Assembly: GCA_030849465.1 (NCBI GenBank)
Contig: JARVLF010000001.1
Span: 1-64,000 of the forward strand
Direction of reading: 5' to 3'
Length of the DNA stretch: 64,000 nt
Source: Moesziomyces globuligerus
Lineage: Eukaryota; Basidiomycota; Ustilaginomycetes; Ustilaginales; Ustilaginaceae
Shown: positions 9,997 to 20,201 of the stretch, piece after piece
Layout: each line of letters starts with the position of its first letter
How positions within the stretch are numbered: the stretch's first letter is position 1
Translations under genes and position numbers: made by a program
The notes under the pieces: generated by a model
Database searches by the model: none
What the model was told of the DNA's origin: nothing
What the model saw: the letters and a program-made list of their open reading frames with translations, nothing else

Positions 9997-11517
9997 ATGT
10001 CGGGCCGATACAATGTCGTTATCATCGGTGCCGGCGAGATCAACTTTGGTGCGTATCTGGGATCATCAATACACGGTGTCGACGATGAGTCGACCAGCTG
10101 ACATCAATTGGTGACCGTGCCGCTGCTCAGGATCTCCGGAGGGGCCATGGAACCACACGGCTCGGCTAGAGCGAATCTTCAGCGATGGTTCTGTTGAACT
10201 TCGGGTCGTCGCTCTCATCGATCCGGATGTGGCTCGGGCTGCAGATCGTATACGGCAGAAGGCTGCCTCGGACGATGACCGAGTTCGTGCTTCTTGGAGC
10301 GACACCGGTGTATATGCCACAATCGCGGAAGCCGCTTCCAGTCTGAAAGCTCGGCAAGAGCAATCGGTCGATCTTGTCATCCTTGGCTGTCCGCCTCACT
10401 TCCGCGGGACCGTTCAGCCTGGCAAAAGGGCAGATCTGGAAATGCTGGAACACTTTCCAGAGTCACGATGCTACCTGGTGGAAAAGCCAGTAGCGGCTGT
10501 CAACCCGTTCGCATCGTCTGATTGCGACGATGTAGCGTCTCGCTTCGCAGCTGCCCCGGGTACCACCAGCGTCGGATACATGCTACGCTACAACAAAGCG
10601 ATCCAGCGAATTCGATCGATGCTGGTAACGAACGGATTGATCCCGACGTGCATCAATGCCCGGTACTTCATGGCCTACGAGTACGCGCGCAAACTCGACT
10701 GGTGGAACAAGTCCCGATCGTGCGGACCAGTGGTGGAACAAGCCACGCACTTCATTGACCTCATCCGCTACCTGGCCGGAGAGGACAACGAGGCGGTGCT
10801 CGAGACGATCAAAGCTACGACGGTCAAGCACACAGAGCCAGTCGGCTCGCTTTCCAAACTTGGCTTTGACGAGTCCGTGATACCCGAACACGAAAGAGTT
10901 CCACGGGTGACGAGCGCATTCTGGAAGCATCAGAAGGTCAGTACGAGAGCGGCTTGCACGGCCGTGGAGAAGGCGTCCCTCCTCGCACTTTGGTGGCAAG
11001 AGGGTGGAGATGGTCGAGCGTCACGCTGGAAGCTGGAAACCGATACTGATAGGCTTTCTGCACCAACAGGGTACAATCGGCTCTCTGACACATGGCATCA
11101 CTTTGCATGGTAAGACGGAAGATTGCTTTCCTCGAGCAGTGACTGAACAGTTATTGCTGACAATCGTCGCTTTGACCGGATGATGACCTCTGAGCAGGAA
11201 CGACTTATGACACCGAGATTGAGGTGCTTGCTGACGGCTGGATCTTCCGGGTCCGCAACGCCTATGATGCGATCACGACGCTTGCGATTCGACGTCCGGG
11301 AGAAGCTGAAGAGCAGGTCCTCAAGATTCCAGACGATCCGTTCCTCTCGGAGTTCGAGTGTTTAGTGAGGTGCAGTCTCCGTGGTGAGGGGATTCCTGTC
11401 CTCTCAGAAGGTATCCCATCGAGCCCGCTAAGCAGCTTTTCTGACGCACTCAGGACATACAAGCTCTCGTGGAAGATTCGACTCACGGCGGAGGAAGAAG
11501 CCGCAGGATCTGCTTGA
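9997..11517 (+). CDS. GFO/IDH/MocA-family NAD(P)-dependent oxidoreductase
   Basis: Four exons: 9997-10048, 10131-10936, 11070-11109 and 11198-11517, with introns of 82, 133 and 88 bp; 405 residues. The N-terminus YNVVIIGAGEINFG is the Rossmann nucleotide-binding motif, and the first splice continues it as GSPEGPWNHTARLERI. The conserved VEKPVA block, the usual EKP motif of the family, is present at about residue 145. The third exon is only 40 nt and encodes GTIGSLTHGITLH, part of the substrate-side beta sheet. The C-terminal exon carries ALRTYKLSWKIR, a common family ending. Members oxidise sugars, inositols or related polyols; the substrate here is unknown. The second intron assignment is the least certain. 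Confidence 0.82.
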
Positions 11518-11706
11518 CCGACGCCCACCACCTCTTCGCGCACATCTAGAGATGTGTTTCAATGGCAAGAGACTCTACTGCTTCGACGTCCAAGCAATAG
11601 GTTTGCATCTCATCAGCGACGACGCTGAATGTTCATTTGTTGGCATTCAAATGTATGCAGTGGAATGTTTTGGTGGTGATCGCATGTGCGAGACGCTGTT
11701 GCACTT

Positions 11707-12531
11707 TCAGGGGAGCGTGTAGCCTCCGTCGATGAGCGTGTCACTGCCGGTCTGATAGGAAGAGGCGTCGCTGGCGAGGTAGAGGAAGAGGCCCTTGATC
11801 TCCTTGACGTGCCCTTGTCTTCCGAGGGCTGACATGCGGTAGGCCTCGTTGATGCAACGGGGGCTCGCTCCGAGCTTGGTGTCGAAGAAACCGGGGCTGA
11901 CGATGTTGACACGGGCAAACTCTCGCCACTCCCTGGCAAGCGACTTGCCCATGTGAGTGACAGCGGCCTTGGTGGAGTTGTAGACAGGCTGGTCGACAGG
12001 CACGTTGACGATGTGCGCCGACATGCTCGAGGTGATGATGAGGTTGCCCTTGCCTTGGCGCTTAAAGACTTCGCCGACGTACTTGGCACAGTAGAAAACG
12101 CCGTCAACGTTGACCTCCATCTGTCGCTTGTATTCCTCGACAGTCTGTTCGAGGATGGGCTTGGAGATGGCCATTCCGGCATTTGCGACAAAGACGTCGA
12201 TGCGGCCAAAGTCAGCTACGACCTTTTCGATGGATGCGCGGACCTGGTCCACCTGCGAGACCTCGCATTGGTAGGCTTTGGCGCGGATCGAGTGAGTCTT
12301 TGCGAGATGCTCGGCCTTTTGGATGGCGATGTCATTCGAGTTGTACCAGAGGGCGACGTCAGCGCCTGCCTCGGCGACGGCCTCGATGGCGGCGTAGCCG
12401 AGTCCTTCGCTGGCGCCAGTGACAACGACGACTTTGCCCTTCATGCTCAGCTGTTCGAGCACATTGGTCGGAGTATCGGGCACTGGCCTTGGCTGCCGGG
12501 CAGCGCCGCATTCTTCAATGGTCATGGACAT
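11707..12531 (-). CDS. Short-chain dehydrogenase/reductase (polyol/ketose type)
   Basis: Single exon of 274 residues. It has the cofactor motif TGASEGLG (residues 38-45), NAGM (117-120), the Ser of SSMSAH near 168-171 and the catalytic Tyr184-x3-Lys188 (YNSTK). Overall it resembles fungal NADP(H)-dependent sorbose/mannitol/arabinitol dehydrogenases of the classical SDR type. The C-terminus GSDTLIDGGYTLP is typical. It sits convergently 189 bp from the GFO/IDH/MocA oxidoreductase; both could act on sugars or polyols, but co-function is only suggested by proximity. Confidence 0.9.
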   Translation of the reverse strand: MSMTIEECGAARQPRPVPDTPTNVLEQLSMKGKVVVVTGASEGLGYAAIEAVAEAGADVALWYNSNDIAIQKAEHLAKTHSIRAKAYQCEVSQVDQVRASIEKVVADFGRIDVFVANAGMAISKPILEQTVEEYKRQMEVNVDGVFYCAKYVGEVFKRQGKGNLIITSSMSAHIVNVPVDQPVYNSTKAAVTHMGKSLAREWREFARVNIVSPGFFDTKLGASPRCINEAYRMSALGRQGHVKEIKGLFLYLASDASSYQTGSDTLIDGGYTLP

Positions 12532-14918
12532 CTTGGCGGAACGTGGAGTTGGCTTGCAGAGGGATGATGGAGGTCACGTAGAACTACAGAGGCGTGCCGG
12601 GCAGTGATGCTCGAAGCGATTGGCAAAGTCGGGCGCGAGGGAGAGTAAGAGGTGCCTGCGGGCCCCAGCCGCATGGCCAGTGCGGCCGTCGTTGTAGATT
12701 GCCGAGGCAGGGCGAACCGGCGTTGATCTGAAGAGGCAGGTGTGGCTCTGGGAGACAGGGATTTCCGTTTGGGCCACTTCGCTTGCGTCGGTGAATTCGA
12801 GGTGCGTTTGGCCGAGCTCAACAGCGCTGGCGTGGGAGAGCTCGCGCTCCTCGCCTCCTCGGCCAATTTGAAGATCACAGAATTCTTATGTAGGATATCC
12901 GACTCTAACAATACACCTGCTTTTCTCTCCGGCCGAGTGCTAGGATTCACTCGCCACGGCCTCCCACAGACTTGTGTGTGCGACCAAGAGTGCCAGCCCG
13001 ATGTTCAGGTCGAAGCCAAGCCGGTCGAACCGAGGCATCCGTGGTTGACCGACGCTTGTTGTGTTGGACGAATGTCATCGTGTCAAGTCGAAGTCGGCGG
13101 CAGCGGTCGGCGCGCGGTGCAGCTCATCGAAGGGCAGCTGATTCCGCGAGACATCACTCGAACACATACGGCGGGTGAACGCTTGAAGACGAGGCAGACA
13201 TGCACCATGACAGCAATCGACACGCTCAGTAAGGTACAGAGTGTTGCAGAGTGGAGGCGAGCCCGGCGCGACTGAGCGTGCACGGCCGATTGGTGGTAGT
13301 AAAGAAACGAGGGAACGTGGACAGCTCGCTTATATGCAAAGATCCCATTATTGTTCATCGTGTCAGTGAGCCAGCTCCAGGCTCGGAAACATCAGTGCTC
13401 GGGTGCGCGGAGACAGACTTGCGGGATGGTCATCGCTCGTCATCGTCGACATCATCGGCAGGGTGCTGAGCGAGTGGAAGCAACGCAAAGCAAGCAAGCT
13501 CAGACGCTGGACGGTGTGTGAGCGGGCCAGGTGGGCACACCCGGACACGGATCCAGAAATGCGGTCCTACCGACTCGCCGGCCAACACGGCAGCTTTAAT
13601 TTCTCTCGAGTGCCACGGATCACCCGATGGCGAGGGACGGACGATAAGACCTTGCCGATCCAGCCGATGATGAGCAGCGTGGTTGGTCGAATCAGGTCAC
13701 ACGACCTTGGACACGACCGTGCAGCCATCTGCATGCATGGGCTAAGCGGAGCAGCAACTGCGGAGCGGCGGCGGCGAATCGGACGAGCCCACGGCTGGTG
13801 TTTGTGAAGGGCAGAGCGACAGAAGAGTACGGAGAATTTCGACGCTACAGTATCATTTACTGCACTGTACTGTATTTGCAAGGGGCAAGGGTCCATTTGC
13901 AGTTCGCAGTTCGAACTCGAAGTGGAAAATTCGACTCTAAGCGAGGCTCGTCTGGATGGCTGTGGACCGGCTAGCGTGGTCCGTCGCCGCATCGAGGTGT
14001 GCCGCCACGAAAAGCGACGCTGCGAGGCCAGCCAGCCCGACCTGGCCCGCAAGGAGGCTCGAGAGCGCCCAAATGAGTTGGCTGCGCATGTCGAGAGCAG
14101 CGTAGGTCACAGCAGCGCAAGGGAAAAGTTCAAGCTCAAGCTCGGCCACCCAGCGCAGAGGTCATGAAACCCAGGGAGACAGGCGGCTTCGGCTCGAAGT
14201 TCACCGAACGGCGAGAGAAGCAACGACTTGCGCAAGGCATCGTCTTCCACAGGCCTGTCGCCGAGGCCTGGCGCTGATGCCTGGCGCTGGGGAAAGCGAG
14301 GACTGGATGTGGGAGAGGAGAGACACCCAAGTGTAGAAGCCTGTGGCGTAGGGGCACGTTGATGATTGACGTCGGCCGGCCCGCCCGCTCGGCATCAGCG
14401 TCATTCAGAATTAGACGCGACAGGCCGCGGGCTGGAAGCGGCGATTCCGCCCCCGCCTTGCCGCCTCTCAGAAGAACGAAAAATTTCCGCTCGAGATCTG
14501 CGCAATAATCTTTTGGCACAACGCAGGCACCTCACCCGCCTAGGCGCCTACCGGTACATCCGAACGGAGTTGCGCCCAACTGACCAGTTGCGCATCGACC
14601 CAAACCCATTCACATTGCGCTCCTTCTTGACGGTGCCTTCCGTACTCTCGCTTGCCCTGTCTGCCCCTCTGCATCGACCCCTACGCCTCTCGGGTTGGCT
14701 TGGCTTGCTCGCTCCCCCCGGCCAGTGTGACTGTAAAATAGACTGCTCCTCGTGCCAGCCCGGGTTGCGCCCCCTCGGATTCTCCCGACCGCGCTCTCAA
14801 GTAAAGTCGCCCTCCCCCTCTTCCGACCATACTACCACCGCCATCCCTCCTTTCCTCTCCTCCCGACCGCTCTTCCCTCTTGCCTCTGCTCTCGGTGCAG
14901 GTGCAAGCTAGCACAGCC
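12532..14918. other. 2.4-kb gene-free stretch upstream of the Pi transporter
   Basis: No open frame here shows domain-like sequence, splice-consistent exons or strong third-position GC. The largest, 12742-13275 (+), reads like non-coding translation. The last 150 bases before 14919 are C/T-rich, a common fungal promoter feature. A CACGTT hexamer at 14355-14360 resembles the weak Pho4-type site, of interest because the downstream gene looks like a phosphate transporter; one copy is not proof. Confidence 0.55.
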
Positions 14919-16934
14919 ATGGCCGACCGCATCCAGACCGAGGCCGCCTCGGTCGACTCTTCGAGCCACGCGAGCTCCGACCAGGCGTCGACCTCGACGC
15001 CCTCATCCACCCATGGCGCCAACCGATCCTCCTCCGCCGCCGCCGTGGGCGCTAGCGCCGCTCTCGACGAGACCCTCTTCCCCGCAGACTCGTACACGTC
15101 CGACACCAAGACCTACTGGGCCGACCTGCCCTTCTGGGAAAAGACCGCCTGGATCAACAACCAGTCCAACGCCGAGGCTCGTCGCGAGCTCGGCGAGATC
15201 GGCCGCATGTTCAAGCGCGATCCGCTCTCGCCCATCCGCGCCTACTTCAGCAACTACGTCATCACCGGCCTCGGCCTCTTTGTCGAGGGCTACACCCTCT
15301 TCTCCATCGGAAACCTCTCGCCCCTCTTCAAGGCCGTCTGGCCCCAGTGCTGGAAGAACCACCAGGTCTGCGACGAGCACTGGATCCACGCCATCGACTA
15401 CCTCGAGATCGTCGGCATCATCCTCGGTCAGATCCTCGTCGGCATCGAGGGCGACTGGATCGGCCGTCGCTTCGGAATGGTCCAGGACGCACTCATCATG
15501 ACCCTCGGATCCGTCATGCTCACCGCCATGTGGGGCACCTCGCTCAACGGTTGGCTCATCTGCTACGCTTGGTCCGTCTTTGTGTATGGGTTGGGCGTAG
15601 GAGGTGAATACCCGATGACATCCACAAGAGCCATGGAAGGCACCGGCTCCGGACGAGCTGCTACGACGGGTGATCGAATGCACCGTGGACGCAAGGTGTC
15701 GCTTTCCTTCTTGATGCAGGGCTGGGGTCAGCTCGCCAACCAGGCAGTCCTGATCATCGGTCTCCTCATCTTCCACGGCTCGCTCAACGGCCCGTACAGC
15801 GAGACCTCGACGCAGTGGACCTTCCGCGTGCAGTTCGGCATCATCGCCGCCTTCACCCTCTACCTCGCCTACATCCGATACTACCGCATGAAGTATCAGG
15901 ACGCCGCTCTGCAGAGCGCCAAGAAGCGCCTCAACACCTCGGGTTACGACATCGTCTCGCTCAAGCTGTCGGGTCGCCACTACTGGCACCGTCTGCTCGG
16001 CACCGCCGGCGGCTGGTTTGCCAACGACTTCTTCTTCTACGGCAACAAGATCTTCTCGGGTGTGTTCATCAACATCATCACCAACAACGCTGGCGGCCTC
16101 GAGACCACGTGGACCTACAACCTGTACAACATCATCATCTCGCTCGTCGGCTACTACATGGCCGCGCTGCTCATCGACCACAAGCAGTACGGCCGCAAGT
16201 GGATGCAGGCCAACGGCTTCGTCGCCGACTTTATCCTCTTCATCATCGGTGCGGCGCTCTACAACACGCTCACCGTGCCCGGCTCGGGCATCAAGGCGTT
16301 CCAGGCGATCTACTTCCTCTCGTCCTTCTTCAACCAATTCGGCCCCAACTCGACCACCTTCCTCCTCGCCGCCGAGGTGTTCCCCGCGTCGATCCGTGCC
16401 ACCTCGCACGGTGTGTCGGCGGCAGTGGGCAAGCTGGGTGCGCTGGCGCCCGCCATCCTGTACAACTACATCGACAACCACACCAAGTTCTGGGTGGTCT
16501 CGTGGTTCGGCCTGCTGGGCTGGGTCCTCACGATGGTGTTCATCCCGGACACCACCGGTCTCGATCTTCGCGAGCAGGAGCGCTACTGGGAGTGCGTCGT
16601 GCAGGGCCGCGAGCAAGACTACCACGGCGTGGCGGTGCACCCACGTCACCTGTCGTTGTACGAGCGGGTTGTGCTTAAGCGACACCGCCACTACGACCCG
16701 GAGCTCGACCGCCAGCAGAAGCTGCAGGAGCTCGAGGCGCTCTTCAACTCGAGCAAGGCCGAGAAGGGCGCCGCGCTTGAAGAGGCGGTTGAGGGTGAAA
16801 TGCTCGAGGCTGACTTGCAGCTCTACTTCCAGTCGCTTGCCGACAGCCAGGCAGCAGGCAAGAAGCTGCAGGCGCCAACAGGTTCGTCGGCCCAGCATCC
16901 CTCCAAGCTGGCCGAGATCGAGAAGCGCTTGTAA
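14919..16934 (+). CDS. MFS inorganic phosphate / glycerophosphodiester-type transporter
   Basis: Single exon of 671 residues, longer than the usual 500-600 because of a Ser-rich N-terminus of about 100 residues and a charged C-terminal tail. Twelve membrane segments are predicted by eye, the first at about residue 108. The signature GLGVGGEYPM (about 224-233) and the loop GDWIGRRFG are characteristic of the PHO84/GIT1 phosphate:H+ symporter family, which imports phosphate or glycerophospho-compounds at the plasma membrane. I chose ATG 14919 because it sits in GCCATGGCC context; an in-frame ATG at 14880 adds 13 residues. Which substrate it carries cannot be read from sequence. Confidence 0.88.
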   Translation: MADRIQTEAASVDSSSHASSDQASTSTPSSTHGANRSSSAAAVGASAALDETLFPADSYTSDTKTYWADLPFWEKTAWINNQSNAEARRELGEIGRMFKRDPLSPIRAYFSNYVITGLGLFVEGYTLFSIGNLSPLFKAVWPQCWKNHQVCDEHWIHAIDYLEIVGIILGQILVGIEGDWIGRRFGMVQDALIMTLGSVMLTAMWGTSLNGWLICYAWSVFVYGLGVGGEYPMTSTRAMEGTGSGRAATTGDRMHRGRKVSLSFLMQGWGQLANQAVLIIGLLIFHGSLNGPYSETSTQWTFRVQFGIIAAFTLYLAYIRYYRMKYQDAALQSAKKRLNTSGYDIVSLKLSGRHYWHRLLGTAGGWFANDFFFYGNKIFSGVFINIITNNAGGLETTWTYNLYNIIISLVGYYMAALLIDHKQYGRKWMQANGFVADFILFIIGAALYNTLTVPGSGIKAFQAIYFLSSFFNQFGPNSTTFLLAAEVFPASIRATSHGVSAAVGKLGALAPAILYNYIDNHTKFWVVSWFGLLGWVLTMVFIPDTTGLDLREQERYWECVVQGREQDYHGVAVHPRHLSLYERVVLKRHRHYDPELDRQQKLQELEALFNSSKAEKGAALEEAVEGEMLEADLQLYFQSLADSQAAGKKLQAPTGSSAQHPSKLAEIEKRL

Positions 16935-17214
16935 TCAATCGCCAGAGGCGATGCTGACAGCTTGCGCCAAGATTGCGCCTCTCGTGGAATCGGATTCAGG
17001 CGCCATCTATGGTGCTTCCGCACCCCACCTTCCGCTTCGCTGCTAGATTTATCCGCCCCTCACACACATCACCGTACTACCCTAAGCTGCATGTCGATAT
17101 TCTTTGCTGTGACCAGCCTTGCTTAAGATCCGCATTGTGCACATTCCTGTTGCTGGTATTACGGTATGCCGTGTGCGCTGATGCAGAACAAAAGAAACCG
17201 AGAAGAGAGGGAAG

Positions 17215-17236
17215 ACAGAGAGAGAGAGAGAGAGAG
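17215..17236. repeat. (GA)n dinucleotide repeat
   Basis: A short AG/GA run, about 11 copies, directly 3' of the minus-strand P5B ATPase tail. It is simple sequence with no assigned role. Confidence 0.8.
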
Positions 17237-17242
17237 ATGGAA

Positions 17243-17860
17243 TCATACATCTCCGTCGAGCTGCATGCTGCGTTCGACGGCCTTGTACATTTTCGAGTTG
17301 TGCTTGCGGGTTTTCGAGCGCCGGGACCTGCGGACGAGGCGCTGGATGCCCTTTACGAACCTGACGACATACTTTGCGAAGACGGATTCGAAGAGGAAGC
17401 AGAGGAGTGTGTTGAGCACCACAGCGATGAAGAGCGCGACGTGGAACGAGCGCGGGAATGGCACCAGTCCCAACAGGTCGAATAAGAAGCCCGAGGGAGT
17501 GAAGAGGGCCCAGATCGAGAAGAGGAGGAGGACGACCGTGGCCATGAGCCACACATTGGTGTAGACTGGCTTGCGGTACGGATAGCCGGTGCTGTAGACC
17601 AGCGAGCCTACGATGTACTGGAACGAGGAGATGAGGAAGACGGCCGAGTTTTCTGGGTTGGTGACGTTGAGCTCGTCCGGGTTGATCTCTGGCGGCTCGT
17701 ACCAGTCCTGGCGACGGGTGTAGTAGAAGGCCCAGAGCTGGAAGCCACCGCAGATGGCAACTTGACCAATGAGGCTCACGAGCACCTTGCACGAGACGAG
17801 GTTGGCAGTGGGTGCCCGCGGGTGGATGGGCGTATGGATGTGCGAGTAGTCGTTGGCCAT
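17243..17860 (-). pseudogene. Displaced C-terminal segment (TM7-10) of a P5B ATPase gene
   Basis: The ORF encodes 205 residues that match only the end of P5-type ATPases (Ypk9/ATP13A2 type). It begins with HTPIHPRAPTANLVSCKVL, the conserved loop before TM7, and then has four hydrophobic segments (SLIGQVAICGGFQLWAF; SAVFLISSFQYIVGSLVY; WLMATVVLLLFSIWALF; SFHVALFIAVVLNTLLCF) and a basic tail. There is no ATPase core on this strand nearby. The missing core is at 35457-39872 on the opposite strand and ends at the point where this piece begins. The ATG at 17860 has a good context, but the frame stays open upstream to about 17930, just after a plausible 3' splice site (GCTCTTCAG). It may be expressed as a four-TM protein or be a dead fragment. 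Confidence 0.85.
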
Positions 17861-18352
17861 GGTGGGTGAACCAGGCAGAGACGAGCTGCGACCGAGAGGC
17901 TGCAGCTCAAACTCGTCCGAAGAGTCGATGCTGAAGAGCGGGCAGGAGGCGTGATGTCAGAGTTCGAGTCGAGCTGGTGCTGGCGGTGCAGTTGGCCAGG
18001 ATCACGGGAAGGCTGCCGGGATGAGGAGGAAGAGGAGACGATGGCATGAGGGCGGCGGGGAGACAGGCAAAGAGGCGAGATTCACATTTTTGCCTCCACC
18101 TGCTGTGTCCTCTGTGACGCTCTAACAAAATCGGAGACTGCACGTGGCTCCTGATCGGTGAACGGCAATCACCAGTTGCCGAGGAGCACCAAGACTGCTG
18201 GCTGTGCGCTGCGATGTGGGATGAGGCAAGAGCGCATTCTCGTGCTTTGACAAGCACATGCCCAGACGTGGGAGTCGACCTCCTTTTCACCTCCTTCTTC
18301 CGCTCCTCATCCCATTGCACCCGACGTACATCTCTCCTTCGGCCCTCCTTGC
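17861..18352. other. Interval between ATPase tail and SurE gene
   Basis: 492 bp between divergent starts. On the minus strand the ATPase-tail frame is open from 17930 to 17861 (23 codons, IDSSDEFELQPLG...), preceded by a CTGAC branch-like site and a pyrimidine-rich CAG acceptor. This suggests an upstream exon or a captured leader, but I could not find a convincing donor or first exon. The rest presumably holds the SurE promoter. Confidence 0.45.
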
Positions 18353-19762
18353 ATGCCGCGTATCGCTTGGCTGCACACCCTCTTCACCTCTGTGCTCCTT
18401 CTTCTGATCGCTGTCCTTGTACGCCGGGACTACCATCGCTCCGTTCAGTTCCATCCTGACTCGCCGCCTTCCGCCCGCACCCTAGAGGAAGCACGCGGCC
18501 TCTGGATCGATCATCAACTATCCGACACTGCGCAAGATCTGGAATCGGAAAGCACGCGCAGCTCCTCTTCAGATAGAAACACCGACATGGCAACTTCCTC
18601 CAACTCCTCGGGCAGCACGCGTCCCAGGGTGCTCTTGGTCAACGACGATGGCCCGCCCTCTACATCCTCGCCGCACGTCCTGGGACTCTACCAGGAGCTG
18701 TGTGCGCTAGGCTGGGACGTGAGCGTCGTGCTCCCCTCCTTTCAAAAGTCGTGGGGCTCCATGCAATTCTCTCTTCAAGGCCCCGTCGCCTATTGGTACT
18801 ACTATCCGCTCGACGGCAACTTTGACGGCAAGAATCCCGGCAACGCTCAGTCTTGGTCAGCCACCCGCCGCCCCATCGATCGCGAGCGCGGCGAGATTGC
18901 AGAGTGGATCCTCATCGACGGCTCTCCTACCACCGCCTCCAACTCGGGTCTCTTCAACCAGAACGCCTTCTTTGGCGAGACTGCTGCCGAACGCGAGGCG
19001 CCGGCTAGCACCAGCACACCCTTTGACCTCGTCGTATCCGGGCCCAACTTTGGCCGTAATACGGGCACTGCCTTTGCGCTCTCTTCCGGAACGCTCGGTG
19101 CGGCCCTGGCGGCCTCGCTCGCAGGCGTGCGCAGCATTGCCGTCTCTTACGGCCACTTTACCGCCAACCCGCCCACCTTTGCGGATCGATCCAAGGCTCG
19201 CGGGCCTGGGCTCGAGCCCAAGGAGCTGCGCTCGATCGCTGCAGAGGCCAACCGCTTCTCTGCCAGCCTCATCAAGCGTCTGTACGACAACTGGCACAGC
19301 GAGCCGCAGGTAGGCTGCTACAGCATCAACGTTCCGCTCTGCGAGACCGTGACCAAACCCGAGGTCGTCTGGACGCGCATCTGGGAGAACCGTTACGGTC
19401 CGCTCTTTGCTGCCGAGACCACCGCCACCTATCCGGCGCCGCCGGCTCCCCAGCCGCCATCGGCACCCACTCCGCAGAAGCTGCTCCACTTTGCGCCTAA
19501 CATGGCCTCGCTCCTCGGCCCCAAACAGCTGCCTGAGGGCACCGATGTGTGGGCCATCCTCAATGGCTACATCAGCATCACGCGCCTCCGCCCCAACTTC
19601 ATGGAGGTCGACCACAATGGCCGCGGCCTTGGTCTGCCTGCGGCCGACAGCAGTGAGATGACGCAGGACCCGCAGGTGGCTGATGCCAAGGATGTCGCTC
19701 AGCCGCAACCCGCGCAACCGCTCCAAGACGGTCTCGACGTCGGCAAGCGCTGGCGACTCTAG
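18353..19762 (+). CDS. SurE-domain phosphatase/nucleotidase-like protein
   Basis: Single exon of 469 residues. A hydrophobic segment at about residues 5-23 (LHTLFTSVLLLLIAVLVRR) looks like a signal anchor. The SurE fold starts at about residue 90 with RVLLVNDDGPP, the metal-binding Asp-Asp motif, and includes DLVVSGPNFGRNTG, the conserved SGxNxGxN loop. SurE proteins are metal-dependent 5'/3'-nucleotidases or acid phosphatases; yeast Pby1 carries one. A Pro-rich insertion near residues 360-380 and a low-complexity C-terminus are extra. The membrane-anchored form suggests secretory-pathway or surface location, an inference. Convergent with the next gene, 55 bp between the stops. Confidence 0.85.
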   Translation: MPRIAWLHTLFTSVLLLLIAVLVRRDYHRSVQFHPDSPPSARTLEEARGLWIDHQLSDTAQDLESESTRSSSSDRNTDMATSSNSSGSTRPRVLLVNDDGPPSTSSPHVLGLYQELCALGWDVSVVLPSFQKSWGSMQFSLQGPVAYWYYYPLDGNFDGKNPGNAQSWSATRRPIDRERGEIAEWILIDGSPTTASNSGLFNQNAFFGETAAEREAPASTSTPFDLVVSGPNFGRNTGTAFALSSGTLGAALAASLAGVRSIAVSYGHFTANPPTFADRSKARGPGLEPKELRSIAAEANRFSASLIKRLYDNWHSEPQVGCYSINVPLCETVTKPEVVWTRIWENRYGPLFAAETTATYPAPPAPQPPSAPTPQKLLHFAPNMASLLGPKQLPEGTDVWAILNGYISITRLRPNFMEVDHNGRGLGLPAADSSEMTQDPQVADAKDVAQPQPAQPLQDGLDVGKRWRL

Positions 19763-19817
19763 CTTCGGCCACGGTGGCAAGACGTTCCAAATTGCAACGG
19801 CGAATACAATGGTCTCG

Positions 19818-20201
19818 TTACGACATCGATGGCTTGTCAGGGCCAGACTGCGCCGAGTGTACCGGCTTGTGCGTCTCGTTGGCGCCAGCATGCATGTGAG
19901 GCTTGTTCGCGGGCAGATCGATATCCTGTTCAAGCCAGACCACGACGTCGAGAGGGTCAGTTGGGCCAAAACACGCACATCGTAAAGACGGGGCGCTTAC
20001 ATGAGCATGGACGGGCTGACGCAGGACGTCGCCTCCGCGACCGCCTGTGTTGGAGTCGTCCCGACCCACTTCGGGATTGGGCACCGTGCTGATGGGCACT
20101 TTGGCGTCGGCCTTCGTGTTGCCGCCGCCGAGCGAGTAGTTGTTCGGCAGCGTCCCTGCCACCTCCTGCTGCGGTCCGGATGACATGTCGAGGTTCGACA
20201 T
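19818..20201 (-). CDS. Small hydrophilic protein, unknown, with in-frame intron
   Basis: Not recognised. Two exons on minus, 20001-20201 and 19818-19925, give 102 residues rich in Asn, Gly, Pro, His and Lys (MSNLDMSSGPQQEVAGTLP..., ending DKPSMS). The intron 19926-20000 has GTAAGC, a branch-like CTGAC and AACAG, and is exactly 75 bp without a stop. Unspliced mRNA would therefore encode a 127-residue form with a hydrophobic, Cys-containing 25-residue insert. The spliced product is uniformly hydrophilic, which favours splicing. Composition resembles that of another small gene in this window (56260-56820), but I see no real sequence similarity. Confidence 0.65.
   Translation of the reverse strand: MSNLDMSSGPQQEVAGTLPNNYSLGGGNTKADAKVPISTVPNPEVGRDDSNTGGRGGDVLRQPVHAHVSAPSLRCACFGPTDPLDVVVWLEQDIDLPANKPHMHAGANETHKPVHSAQSGPDKPSMS

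Noticed and set aside
9997..12531. Idea of a secondary-metabolite or sugar-catabolic gene cluster (GFO oxidoreductase plus SDR)
   Set aside because: Only two oxidoreductases lie together, with no backbone enzyme, regulator or transporter in the same block beyond the distant phosphate-type carrier.
12742..13275. 177-codon plus-strand frame in the 2.4-kb gap
   Set aside because: No coding-like third-position GC, no recognisable segment, no supporting splice signals.
13880..13895. 16-bp sequence AAGGGGCAAGGGTCCA repeated at 56103-56118
   Set aside because: One shared 16-mer in 64 kb on two strands is about what chance gives; flanks do not match.
13901..13925. tRNA B-box-like GTTCGAAC
   Set aside because: The flanking bases do not form a T-arm stem and no A-box or acceptor pairing was found.
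15003..16898. 631-codon minus-strand frame opposite the phosphate-type transporter
   Set aside because: Antisense shadow with Val/Glu/Asp-rich meaningless sequence.
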